Source: CAVPKN01 sp964588495
GTDB taxonomy: Bacteria; Chlamydiota; Chlamydiia; Chlamydiales; JAAKFR01
Direction of reading: 5' to 3'
Assembly (NCBI GenBank): GCA_964588495.1
Contig: CAZPPS010000006.1
Location: 43,613 to 107,612 of the forward strand
Length of the DNA: 64,000 nt
Shown: positions 42,059 through 50,033 of the stretch, piece by piece
Layout of the letters: each line of letters starts with the position of its first letter
How positions within the stretch are numbered: position 1 is the first letter of the stretch
Translations under genes and position numbers: made by a program
Notes under the pieces: model-generated
Databases searched by the model: none
What the model was told of the DNA's origin: nothing
Seen by the model: the letters and a program-made list of their open reading frames with translations, nothing else

Positions 42059-44660
42059 TTCTAAGTTCTGTATTGGCATCGATCTTGGGACGAGTAATTC
42101 GGCTCTTGCCTATTTCGATCGGGAAAAACAGTCCCAGCCAATACAGATCTTCCGCATCCCGCAAGTGGGGAAGCATGGACATGAAGAATTTCTTCCTCTG
42201 CTTCCCTCTTCAATTTTTCTAGAAGAAGATGGTCAAAGGCTTGTGGGGACACAGGCTTTAGCGTTAGGGTCTAAAGTGCCCACACGTTGTGTCCTTTCAG
42301 CAAAAAGCTGGTTGTGCAATGTGTCTGCCAACCGGAAAGAAAAAGTCCTCCCTTTTGAGGTAGCCGACGCCTCTATCCGTTTATCTGCAGTTCAAGCCTC
42401 GTCTTTGTTTTTGTTGCACATCCGTGAGATGTGGAACCGTCAGATGGCCAAAAACAAGCCCGATCTGGCTTTGGAAGAGCAGGAGATCGTGCTGACAGTG
42501 CCTGCCTCGTTTGATGAGCTTGCAAGAGCGCTCACAGTTGAGGCAGCAACGATTGCCGGTTTTAAACATCTAACCCTTTTGGAAGAGCCTCAAGCCGCTT
42601 TTTATAATCGTCTTCTAGAATACGGGACAGAAGGTTTTGTTGAAGGGGATTCGATTTTAGTCTGTGACGTGGGAGGGGGAACCACCGATTTTAGCCTCAT
42701 CCATGTTGTAGAAAATCTAGAATTGCGGCGGATGGCAGTGGGTAAGCACCTCCTTTTGGGGGGCGACAATATGGATTATGCCTTAAAGGCTATTTTGGAG
42801 GCCCGCGCTGCTCAACATTTGGATACAAACCAACAGCACATGCTTTTAAGCGAAGCCCGTCTCGCTAAAGAGGCATTCTTCAACGATCCGAAAAAAGAGT
42901 TTCATTCAGTGTTTATTACTGGAAGTGGCTCTAAAGTTGTGGGGGGAAGTCTTAATCTCAGTTTAAGCCGGAAAGAGGTTGAAGAGACGCTTGTAGAAGG
43001 TTTTTTTGGAATCTATCCCTTTGAGGAGGCCATTGAGCTGAAAAAGGGGAGCGCTGTCAGACAGATGGGCTTGGCCTATGAAACAGAGGCTTCGATCACC
43101 AAGCAACTCGCTCATTTCCTTTATAAAAACAAATGCGCCACAAAACCCACGTATGTCCTTTTTAATGGCGGCTCTCTGAAGCCTGTGGTCTTTCAAAAGC
43201 GCATTGTAGAATCTTTGGATTTGTGGTTTAAAGACCAAAAACCTGTCCAGATATTGCCCTCAAGCAGTCTTGATTTAGCTGTTGCTAAAGGGGCGGCTTA
43301 CTATGCCAAAGTGCGCGGACAGCCCGATTATGTGATTAAAGGGGGAACTCCCAGAAGTTATTATCTCGAGATTGAAATGGGCGGTGAAAAAAAGGCGCTC
43401 ACATTGCTTCCACGCGGGACAAATGAAGGGACAAAGCTCGTTTCGGAAAAAGTTTTCTCCTTGACTGCCAATCAGCCTGTTGTATTTCAGCTTTTGCACT
43501 CACACACACGTCTAAACGATCAAGCAGGGGATTTGATCCCGATTGTTGAAGAAGAGATGACACGCCTCTCACCCATCCACACAAGATGCCAATACGGGAA
43601 AAAAGAGCAAAAAGAACAGATTGAAGTGCAGCTGGAGATCACGCTGACCCCCATTGGTATTCTCGAGCTTGCCCTTGTGGCAAAAAACACACCTCACAAA
43701 TGGAAATTGGAGTTTCAGGTTCAAGGGGACATTCAGGAAAAAAGGCTGTTCGATGCAATGGTCGACGAAGGTTCTTTAAAGCTGGCCTCACAAGAGCTTC
43801 AGGAGGCGTTTTCTGTGGGCTCTCAAAATAAGCTCGTCTCCGTCATGGGAAACCTTGAGAGTGTGCTTAAAACCGAAAAAAATCAATTTCCTCCATCTAT
43901 TTTACGTGCCCTTTTTGAGACGCTCCTGTCTCAAGCCAGCAAAAGACATCTGGCAGCCCATTATGAAGTTAGATTTTGGAATCTCGCCGGCTTTTTCTTG
44001 CGGCCTGGAATGGGTTATCCCATGGACGAATTCCGGATTAAGCAGCTCTGGAAGCTGATTTTAGAAGATCTCAAAAGACCCAAGAGCGAAGAGGTTCAGC
44101 TCCAGCAATGGATTTGCTACAGACGCATTTCTGCGGGTTTAAGCAAAGGATGCCAGATTCAGCTCTACAATGAGCTCAACAGCTATAAACTGAAAAAGAA
44201 AGGCTACGCTTACGCAGAACATTTAAGGGCCTTAGCTTCCCTAGAGCTCATCGACATTCCCGCCAAAATCAAAATGGGAAATAACCTCCTCAAAAAAATT
44301 GTCTCCGGAGATGGTGAAAACTGCGATTACTGGGCTCTTGGGCGCGTAGGGAGCCGCGAGCTTTTCCACGGAAGCGCTGCCAACGTGATTCCCGCCAAAA
44401 CCTGCGAGGAATGGATCCTGACCTTGCTGGATAAGCCTCAAGCCCAAAATCCCCAGCTTCCATTCACCTTGGCTCTCCTTGCCCGCAAAACAGGTTGCCC
44501 CCAAATCGATCTCTCTCAGCAGCTCATCGCAAAGATTGCCCCCCACATGGCTGACCTACAAGATCTCATAATAACAGAGCGTCCTCTCACGCATCAGGAG
44601 CAAGATCGTTTCTTCGGTGATGCTTTGCCTCCTGGCCTTTCATTGAGTGTAGGCGGATAA
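42012..44660 (+). CDS. Large Hsp70-family (DnaK-like) protein
   Basis: The 882-residue protein begins with an Hsp70-type actin-fold ATPase: phosphate-1 IGIDLGTSNSA, ILVCDVGGGTTDFSLI and the adenosine motif FNGGSLKPVVF. From ~residue 500 there is a substrate-domain-like beta region and then a long helical C-terminal half unlike DnaK, as in the Hsp70 relatives with a DUF3731-type extension. There is no EEVD-like tail and no dnaJ or grpE nearby. The start is uncertain: ATG 42012 has no ribosome binding site and overlaps ald by 47 bp. ATG 42024 or TTG 42051 (giving HNSKFCIGIDLG) would match the family start better. Confidence 0.85.
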   Translation: MIAAMSSTNRISALHNSKFCIGIDLGTSNSALAYFDREKQSQPIQIFRIPQVGKHGHEEFLPLLPSSIFLEEDGQRLVGTQALALGSKVPTRCVLSAKSWLCNVSANRKEKVLPFEVADASIRLSAVQASSLFLLHIREMWNRQMAKNKPDLALEEQEIVLTVPASFDELARALTVEAATIAGFKHLTLLEEPQAAFYNRLLEYGTEGFVEGDSILVCDVGGGTTDFSLIHVVENLELRRMAVGKHLLLGGDNMDYALKAILEARAAQHLDTNQQHMLLSEARLAKEAFFNDPKKEFHSVFITGSGSKVVGGSLNLSLSRKEVEETLVEGFFGIYPFEEAIELKKGSAVRQMGLAYETEASITKQLAHFLYKNKCATKPTYVLFNGGSLKPVVFQKRIVESLDLWFKDQKPVQILPSSSLDLAVAKGAAYYAKVRGQPDYVIKGGTPRSYYLEIEMGGEKKALTLLPRGTNEGTKLVSEKVFSLTANQPVVFQLLHSHTRLNDQAGDLIPIVEEEMTRLSPIHTRCQYGKKEQKEQIEVQLEITLTPIGILELALVAKNTPHKWKLEFQVQGDIQEKRLFDAMVDEGSLKLASQELQEAFSVGSQNKLVSVMGNLESVLKTEKNQFPPSILRALFETLLSQASKRHLAAHYEVRFWNLAGFFLRPGMGYPMDEFRIKQLWKLILEDLKRPKSEEVQLQQWICYRRISAGLSKGCQIQLYNELNSYKLKKKGYAYAEHLRALASLELIDIPAKIKMGNNLLKKIVSGDGENCDYWALGRVGSRELFHGSAANVIPAKTCEEWILTLLDKPQAQNPQLPFTLALLARKTGCPQIDLSQQLIAKIAPHMADLQDLIITERPLTHQEQDRFFGDALPPGLSLSVGG

Positions 44661-44667
44661 GTAAGAA

Positions 44668-44770
44668 CAGGATAAACAAGATCGTACGCGGCATGATAAG
44701 CAGGATGAAAAAAAATAATAAAAATTATCCTGCTCATCCTGCCGCTTGGCTCACCTGTCTATCCTGCTTT
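44668..44770. repeat. Inverted repeat of GCAGGATAA/TATCCTGC words before the NAPE-PLD-like gene
   Basis: In the 192-bp gap, the left part AACAGGATAAACAAGATCG (44670 onward) with GGCATGATAAGCAGGATG pairs loosely with the right part ATTATCCTGCTCATCCTGCCGC ... CTATCCTGC (44717-44767; given here in pieces). The left part carries GATCGTACG followed by GGCATGATAA, and a reverse-complement copy of that word string occurs at 46486-46536 on the other side of the next gene. Such CAGGATAA palindromes are known intergenic repeats in environmental bacteria. No gene is seen here. Confidence 0.75.
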
Positions 44771-44852
44771 GCCTCAAAATCGTAACGCCTAAATGTATAA
44801 GGGAATCTTGTTTTCTTGATGTTATTTTAATAATTGGTATAGACTTTTTCGC

Positions 44853-46193
44853 ATGAGCACAAATTCTATACATACAGTTACGGTTCCGGCGTTGACAACG
44901 GCCGAAAAAATTTTCCAAGTGGTATCTGCAGCGATTGCGATCGCCATATTCATCATTGGGGCGCTTGCTTTGGCCTTAGATGGGTTGCAGGTGGGCAATT
45001 TGGGTTATTTAAGCGCCAACGGGGGCTTAGGCCTCTTTCTTTCTGCCCCTCCCATGATGATTATCCAGCTCTGCTACTTAAGTACCAAAAATACAAAGCA
45101 TTATAGTATTGAAGATCTTGGAGATGAGCCTGTAGAAGTGACGACACGTGAGATTTGTTGTGCTAACCGCTTTACTCATGGCCATCAAGATGACAGAAAT
45201 CCCCTTTGGGATACCTGGGAAAACATCACTTTGATGCATATGGGCGGATTTAGAGAGTATCCTCCTCTACCAAAACAGATGGCTGAATTGTGGGGACCAT
45301 CGCCTGTCACTCCAATGGAAGATAAGCTGCGCATCCGTTGGATGAGGCATGCTTCATTTTTAATCCAAATCAAGGTCCATGATAAGGTCACAACTATTTT
45401 GACCGACCCCAACTGGTCAAAAACCATTCGATTTTTAGGGCCAATTCCTCTGTATTATGCATCCTTAGAGCCAGGCTTGCCATTTGATGAAGTACAAAAA
45501 GTCGATCTAATTGTTGATTCACACACGCATGCGGACCACTGCGATCCAGCAACAAATCAGCAGTTTTATGATCGGGATCGTTCTGAATTTTGCTGTCCAA
45601 TGGGGGCAGCGGGGCTTTTTCCGAAAGGTGCCTCTGTGACACAAATGAGCTGGTGGCAGGAAATTACTCTGGAGGATGGAACCAAGATAACCTATCTTCC
45701 CTGCAATCATGCCTCTCAAACAACGGCCCTCGATTGTAACGAGTATTTATGGGGCGGCTACATGTTTTCGGTCCCCTTGGAAAATGAGCAGTGGTACCAT
45801 CTTTACTTTATGGCAGATACGACCTGCAATATCAACCGCTCCATTCAAGGTTTCCAGCCAGAATTTTGGAAATTCGACACCCAAGTCTTTAACAGCATCC
45901 ATGAGAAATTTCCTGTTATCGATTGCCTGCTCTATCCAACCGATCCGGAATGGGGTCAAGAGGATAAACATTCCAATGTCTATCAGGCCATTGACTTGAT
46001 GAGTAGGATTCTCAAACCCAAAATGTTCATTCCGATGCATTGGGGCACTTGGCCGTTCAATACGCACGGAAGAGATCTTCTTGCGCCTGTCCGTATCTTG
46101 AAAGAAGCGGTGAAAGAACAAGACCCTGAACTTTTCAAGCGTCTTGTCCAGCTCAAAGTTGGTGAAGAGCTCACTCTCGTTCGCGGCAAATAA
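44853..46193 (+). CDS. Membrane-anchored NAPE-PLD-like metallo-hydrolase with bilobed N-terminal region
   Basis: The protein has 446 residues. Residues ~18-75 hold two hydrophobic lobes (FQVVSAAIAIAIFIIGALAL and LGLFLSAPPMMIIQL) without a signal peptide, as in Inc proteins. Residues ~105-446 form a metallo-beta-lactamase fold of the NAPE-PLD/UlaG type: DRNPLWDTW near 114-122, HTHADH at 224-229, His286 (PCNHAS), Asp322 (MADTTC) and His396 (PMHWGTW). All seven zinc-ligand positions of NAPE-PLD have a counterpart in the same order. Known relatives cleave N-acyl-phosphatidylethanolamine or act on other phosphoesters and lactones. Location and substrate are inferred. The gene is flanked by inverted copies of one repeat. 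Confidence 0.75.
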   Translation: MSTNSIHTVTVPALTTAEKIFQVVSAAIAIAIFIIGALALALDGLQVGNLGYLSANGGLGLFLSAPPMMIIQLCYLSTKNTKHYSIEDLGDEPVEVTTREICCANRFTHGHQDDRNPLWDTWENITLMHMGGFREYPPLPKQMAELWGPSPVTPMEDKLRIRWMRHASFLIQIKVHDKVTTILTDPNWSKTIRFLGPIPLYYASLEPGLPFDEVQKVDLIVDSHTHADHCDPATNQQFYDRDRSEFCCPMGAAGLFPKGASVTQMSWWQEITLEDGTKITYLPCNHASQTTALDCNEYLWGGYMFSVPLENEQWYHLYFMADTTCNINRSIQGFQPEFWKFDTQVFNSIHEKFPVIDCLLYPTDPEWGQEDKHSNVYQAIDLMSRILKPKMFIPMHWGTWPFNTHGRDLLAPVRILKEAVKEQDPELFKRLVQLKVGEELTLVRGK

Positions 46194-46197
46194 TTCA

Positions 46198-46240
46198 ACA
46201 CAAAGGCACAAAGAGACAAGATGATTATATCTTCTCTTTG
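46198..46240. terminator. Stem-loop after the NAPE-PLD-like gene
   Basis: CACAAAGAGACAAGAT (46209-46224) pairs with ATCTTCTCTTTGTG (46229-46243) a few bases after the stop codon of the upstream gene. The left side extends into AACACAAAGGCACAAAG, a word string also found in the repeat region at 14340-14390. It could terminate the upstream transcript, but it lacks a clear T-run and is also part of a repeat family. Confidence 0.45.
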
Positions 46241-46261
46241 TGTTCTCTATCTCGACTTTTG

Positions 46262-46475
46262 CTTTTTAGCCACGAAGTGGCGATATTTGTTAGCCGTGGC
46301 GTGACCGAAGGGAACCCACGGAATGTGAATAGTATAGGAAAGGAGCCGCGCATGCGGCGAAACTCTTTGGCTTCGTATCGCCACTGCGTGGCTCAGTTGT
46401 TATATTATTCATTCTCCGTGGGTTCCCTTCGGTCACGCCACGGCTAACCAATATCGCCGCACAAGGCGGCTAAAA
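46262..46475. repeat. Long inverted repeat with perfect 33-nt arms (AGCCGTGG family)
   Basis: 46290-46322 and 46415-46447 are perfect reverse complements (TTAGCCGTGGCGTGACCG... and its partner). The pairing extends outward with a few mismatches to about 46265 and 46475. Each outer end carries its own small hairpin (GCCAC-GAA-GTGGC at 46269-46281 and GCCGC-ACAA-GGCGGC at 46456-46470), and the loop contains GCCGC-GCAT-GCGGC. The whole could fold as a cruciform of several stems. It takes up most of the 377-bp gene-free stretch 46194-46570; I see no gene in it. Confidence 0.85.
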
Positions 46476-46485
46476 AATATATTAA

Positions 46486-46540
46486 ATTATCCTATTTTAT
46501 CCTGCCGTACGATCCTTTCTATCTTGTTATTTCTTAAAGA
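46486..46540. repeat. Reverse copy of the GCAGGATAA repeat after the NAPE-PLD-like gene
   Basis: Read on the minus strand, this stretch gives AACAAGATAGAAAGGATCG, then TACGGCAGGATAAAATAGG, which shares GATCGTACG, GGCA(G/T)GATAA and the AACAAGAT word with 44670-44712. The two copies are in opposite orientation and bracket the gene at 44853-46193. Confidence 0.7.
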
Positions 46541-46570
46541 TATAAAGCATGTGGCTTTTCGGAACTTTAT

Positions 46571-47599
46571 CTAAACGAGTTTTGAGAGGATGGCCTTATA
46601 GACTTCATCTGCCGTGATCTGTTTCATGCAGCGGAAGTCGATGGGGCAGGTGCGCTTGTAGCATGGGGAGCAAGAGACATGTTTGTGGATGACGGTGCCG
46701 TGGCTATAAGGGCCGGTGGCTGTCGCATTGGTTGAGCCAAAAAGGGCGACGAGAGGAGTTTTGAGGGCATCTGCCATGTGCATGGGGCCGCTATCGTTGG
46801 TTAAAAAGACAGTGCACTGCTGGATAAGAGCCATCAATTCACGAATACTTGTGTTACCAGCTAGGTCGATGACGTTGGGCGGCGTGTTTTCGCAGATATC
46901 ATGAACAAGAGGGGCTCCAGACTGGTCTCCAAAGCACAAAATGTAGGTATTTGGCCTTAAGCTAAGCTTTGTGATCACCTCTTTAAATCTTTCGGGAAGC
47001 CAACATTTGGCAGAACCGTAAGCGGCTCCCGGATTGACCCCCACAATAGAGGCACCTTCTGGGATTTTGTATTCTCTCAAAAGCTGGATGGCAGCTTTGC
47101 GCTCTTCCTCTTGAACATAGAGAGCAGGGGAGGTTTGTGAAAGCTCAATTCCAAGGGGCTCTAAAATATGTTTGTAAGTGACCACCAAGTGTTCTTCGCC
47201 CAGAGCTTCGGGTTTAGCGATGGGATCTGTTAGAAGAAAGTCTCTAAAATCCCCCTGAAAACCAATCCGTTTTCTGACTTGGCCCCGCCAAAACCACCAA
47301 GCAGACGAAAAGGAATTGGGTAAAAGAATTCCCAGATCATACTTGCCTTGTCTGAGCCTGCCAATGAGATCGCGTAACTCTTCCCGTTTCAAAAAGGGAT
47401 TTGGGCGTGAGAAGGTGAAAATTTCATCCAAATGGGGGTTGCCCTTCAAAAGGGCGCTGATGCTGCCCCCTTGACACATCGCTGTGAGGGTGGCGTTAGG
47501 CCATTTTTTCCGCACATCGGCAATCACGGGTGTTGCCATGACGGCATCGCCAAGCCAATTGGGCATTCGGATAATGATATTGTAAAACGGATCGGGCAC
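46571..47599 (-). CDS. waaF: GT9-family heptosyltransferase (WaaF/RfaF-like)
   Basis: This 342-residue cytoplasmic-face enzyme should add a heptose (or related sugar) to the LPS core. The N-terminus has the family motif MPNWLGDAVMATPV (12-25). The C-terminal half has FLTNDSGPMHMADALKTP with the nucleotide-sugar-binding Asp, then ALFGSTNATATGP and a cysteine cluster (CSPCYKRTCP) usual in heptosyltransferase II. The frame begins at GTG 47599; the next in-frame ATG (Met12) would cut into the conserved motif, so GTG is preferred. Chlamydiaceae lack heptose, so the acceptor may be a Parachlamydiales-specific core sugar. Confidence 0.88.
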   Translation of the reverse strand: MPDPFYNIIIRMPNWLGDAVMATPVIADVRKKWPNATLTAMCQGGSISALLKGNPHLDEIFTFSRPNPFLKREELRDLIGRLRQGKYDLGILLPNSFSSAWWFWRGQVRKRIGFQGDFRDFLLTDPIAKPEALGEEHLVVTYKHILEPLGIELSQTSPALYVQEEERKAAIQLLREYKIPEGASIVGVNPGAAYGSAKCWLPERFKEVITKLSLRPNTYILCFGDQSGAPLVHDICENTPPNVIDLAGNTSIRELMALIQQCTVFLTNDSGPMHMADALKTPLVALFGSTNATATGPYSHGTVIHKHVSCSPCYKRTCPIDFRCMKQITADEVYKAILSKLV

Positions 47600-47673
47600 A
47601 TTTCCATTTTATGAGGATGTTACTTTATTCGCATTTGATTTATACAATCGGCAAAAACAACTAGGGAGCGCAG

Positions 47674-48174
47674 TTGGAACAGCGCCGCAAAATTTTAGGA
47701 ATTGACCCTGGAACGCTCATTACTGGCTATGGGGTGATCCTGGTCGATGAAAGAAGGCAATTTTCGGTCGTCGATTACGGATGTATACGACCTCCAGCTA
47801 CTTTGCCTTTGACGGAGCGCTATAAAATTATTTTCAATGCTATTGAGACGCTCCTGGCACAATATGAGCCTGAATCGGTGGCTGTCGAAACACAATACAT
47901 CCACAAAAACCCTCAGAGCGGCATCAAACTGGGCATGGCGCGCGGCGTTGCGGTTCTCGCTGCGGCTTTGCGGGAAATCCCTGTTTTTGAATATGCTCCT
48001 AGCCGTGCCAAACGGGCGGTTGTCGGAAAAGGCAATGCGAGTAAGGCGCAGGTCAAAGCCATGGTTCAAAGATTGCTGTGTTTGAAAGAGCCTCCCCATC
48101 CAGAAGATGCTGCCGACGCATTAGCCCTTGCGATCTGTCATGGCCAAGCTTTTAATTTAGGAATTAGATTATAA
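47674..48174 (+). CDS. ruvC: Holliday junction endonuclease RuvC
   Basis: The 166-residue protein resolves Holliday junctions. The acidic residues are visible in LGIDPGTLITGYG (Asp ~11), AVETQYIHKNP (Glu ~71) and HPEDAADALALAICH (two Asp near 145-150). No ATG is available at the right place; translation starts at TTG 47674 with GGGAG (47664-47668) five bases upstream. ruvA follows after 1 bp. The ruvC-ruvA-ndk order matches CT502-CT500. Confidence 0.94.
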   Translation: MEQRRKILGIDPGTLITGYGVILVDERRQFSVVDYGCIRPPATLPLTERYKIIFNAIETLLAQYEPESVAVETQYIHKNPQSGIKLGMARGVAVLAAALREIPVFEYAPSRAKRAVVGKGNASKAQVKAMVQRLLCLKEPPHPEDAADALALAICHGQAFNLGIRL

Positions 48175-48175
48175 A

Positions 48176-48757
48176 ATGTACGCCTTTTTTAACGGAAAAC
48201 TCGCTCAAAAAAATCCTCACGAGATTGTCATCGATATCTCTGGCATAGGATACCTCCTTTTTATACCGGCCAGTCTGTATCCCAATTTGCCAAATCTTGG
48301 AGAAACTGTTTTTGTCCATACCTCGTGGGTGGTTCGGGAGATGTCACAGGCCCTTTATGCCTTCGCAAGCTCTGATGAACGGGATCTTTTCGAGGTTTTG
48401 CTCAATATTTCAGGAATCGGCCCTAAAACGGCTCTTGCGATCATCGGTCATATTGATATTTTGAGCCTGGAAGAGGCAGTTCTTACAGGAAATACGCGCA
48501 AGCTCACACAAGTGCCTGGAATTGGGAAAAAAACAGCCGAAAGACTCCTGATCGATCTCAAAGGCAAAATCAAAATCACCTCGAATTTCACTCAAAAAAT
48601 TTCTGGATCATCGAAAATTCAAGATGCCCTCAATGCCCTTCTGCATCTGGGTTGCTCACAACAGCAAGCTGAAAAAGCGATCAAACAGGCAGCCGATGAA
48701 CTCTCAGAAGAGTGTGATCTGGCTTCCTTAATCTCGGCCGCACTCAAGTATCAATAG
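48176..48757 (+). CDS. ruvA: Holliday junction branch-migration protein RuvA
   Basis: The 193-residue protein has the three RuvA domains: an N-terminal OB fold (MYAFFNGKLAQKNPHEIVID region), two helix-hairpin-helix motifs (LLNISGIGPKTALAII at ~78-93 and LTQVPGIGKKTAERLL at ~113-128) and a small C-terminal RuvB-binding domain (~150-193). It binds four-way junctions and recruits RuvB, which is not in this window. It starts 1 bp after ruvC. Confidence 0.95.
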   Translation: MYAFFNGKLAQKNPHEIVIDISGIGYLLFIPASLYPNLPNLGETVFVHTSWVVREMSQALYAFASSDERDLFEVLLNISGIGPKTALAIIGHIDILSLEEAVLTGNTRKLTQVPGIGKKTAERLLIDLKGKIKITSNFTQKISGSSKIQDALNALLHLGCSQQQAEKAIKQAADELSEECDLASLISAALKYQ

Positions 48758-48820
48758 TTGATTTAAATGCAGGATTTTGTAACTATTTTCCTTTTTTCGT
48801 CTTAAAATAAGGAATAGAAA

Positions 48821-49246
48821 ATGACAAAAGAACGCACTCTTTCAATTATTAAACCAGATGCCACCAAAAAAAATCTTCTCGGCAAAATCATCGCCCGTTT
48901 TGAAGAAAAAGGTTTAACGGTTGTAGCAGCCAAAATGACCCACCTTTCAAAAAGCCAAGGGCAAGAGTTCTACGCTGTCCATAAAGCGCGCCCATTTTAC
49001 TCTGATCTTGTTGATTTTATCAGCTCAGGCCCTGTGTTGGTCATGGTTTTAGAAGGGGATAACGCGATTGCCAAAAACCGTGAGATCATGGGCGCAACAA
49101 ACCCAAAAGATGCAGCTCCAGGCACAATCCGCGCAGATTTTGCAGAATCCATCGACCACAATGCCGTTCATGGCTCTGATGCTGTAGAAACAGCCCAAGT
49201 AGAGATCGGATTCTTCTTCCAACCGAATGAGATCTTTTCTCGCTAA
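48821..49246 (+). CDS. ndk: Nucleoside diphosphate kinase
   Basis: The 141-residue enzyme balances nucleoside triphosphate pools. It opens ERTLSIIKPDATKKN, and the phosphorylated histidine is in NAVHGSDAVETAQ near residue 117. The length is standard. ATG 48821 follows AAGGAATAG. The gene ends at a strong palindrome shared with the convergent lptB. Confidence 0.97.
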   Translation: MTKERTLSIIKPDATKKNLLGKIIARFEEKGLTVVAAKMTHLSKSQGQEFYAVHKARPFYSDLVDFISSGPVLVMVLEGDNAIAKNREIMGATNPKDAAPGTIRADFAESIDHNAVHGSDAVETAQVEIGFFFQPNEIFSR

Positions 49247-49247
49247 T

Positions 49248-49292
49248 TTTTGGAGTGCGGTGACAAGTCAGACAAGTCACCGCACTCCAAAA
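49248..49292. terminator. Bidirectional terminator-like palindrome between ndk and lptB (GGAGTGCGG family)
   Basis: 49248-49264 (TTTTGGAGTGCGGTGAC) and 49276-49292 are perfect reverse complements (17 bp) around an 11-nt loop. T-runs flank the stem in both directions, so it can end transcripts of ndk and of the convergent lptB. The stem core GGAGTGCGG recurs at 22719-22730, 27433-27474 and 54238-54277. Confidence 0.8.
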
Positions 49293-50033
49293 TTACATCT
49301 GGAAGTCGGAGCCGAGGTAGGTGCGCCGCGCTTCTGGGTGGGCAATTAACTCTTGGGGCGTGCCTGAGAGGAAGACTTTACCCCCGCAGATCAGATAGCT
49401 CCTATCGACGATAGAGAAGATCTCACGGGCGTTGTGGTCTGTGATGAGGACGCTGATATTTTTGGCTGCTAAGATGCGGATGATTTGTTTGACATCGTGG
49501 ATGGCGATCGGATCGATATTGGCAAAAGGTTCGTCGAGGAGTAAAAAAGAGGGGTTGGTGGCAAGGGCTCTTGTAATTTCAAGGCGCCTTCTTTCACCTC
49601 CTGAGAGTCCCGCAGCCTTTTTTTCTGCAAGATGGCTCAAATGAAGCTCTTCAAGGAGCTGTGCAAGCCTATTTTTAATTTCAACTTTGCTTAAACGGAG
49701 CGTTTGTAGGATGGAGAGGATGTTGTCTTTCACAGTGAGATTGCGAAATACAGAGGGCTCTTGAGCCAGATATCCCATCCCCATTCTCGCCCTCTCGTCA
49801 ACCGGTTTTTTGGTGACATCAACAGAGTGGAAAAAAACTTTACCAGCATCTGGGCGGATGAGCCCCATCGTCATGTAAAAAGAAGTCGTTTTGCCAGCGC
49901 CGTTAGGTCCTAAAAGACCGACAATTTCCCCTTCTTGGATGGTGAAAGAAAGATCGCCGACAACTTTAGAGCCCCCATAGGACTTCTGCAGATTCTCGAC
50001 ACTTAGGATCGTATTTTTATCTTTTAGAGTCAT
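49293..50033 (-). CDS. lptB: LPS export ABC transporter ATP-binding protein LptB
   Basis: The 246-residue ATPase drives LPS extraction from the inner membrane. It has Walker A GPNGAGKTT (~38-46), the Q-loop segment YLAQEPSVF, signature LSGGERRRLEI, Walker B LLLDEPFANIDP and switch His in ITDHNAREIF, all typical of LptB. It overlaps the lptA-like gene by 17 bp. The partner permeases LptF and LptG are not in the window. The same gene starts the CT653-655 block in C. trachomatis. Confidence 0.95.
   Translation of the reverse strand: MTLKDKNTILSVENLQKSYGGSKVVGDLSFTIQEGEIVGLLGPNGAGKTTSFYMTMGLIRPDAGKVFFHSVDVTKKPVDERARMGMGYLAQEPSVFRNLTVKDNILSILQTLRLSKVEIKNRLAQLLEELHLSHLAEKKAAGLSGGERRRLEITRALATNPSFLLLDEPFANIDPIAIHDVKQIIRILAAKNISVLITDHNAREIFSIVDRSYLICGGKVFLSGTPQELIAHPEARRTYLGSDFQM

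Noticed and set aside
46238..46447. Short open frame in the repeat region after the NAPE-PLD-like gene
   Set aside because: It coincides with the perfect inverted repeat and its loop; composition reflects the palindrome, not a protein.
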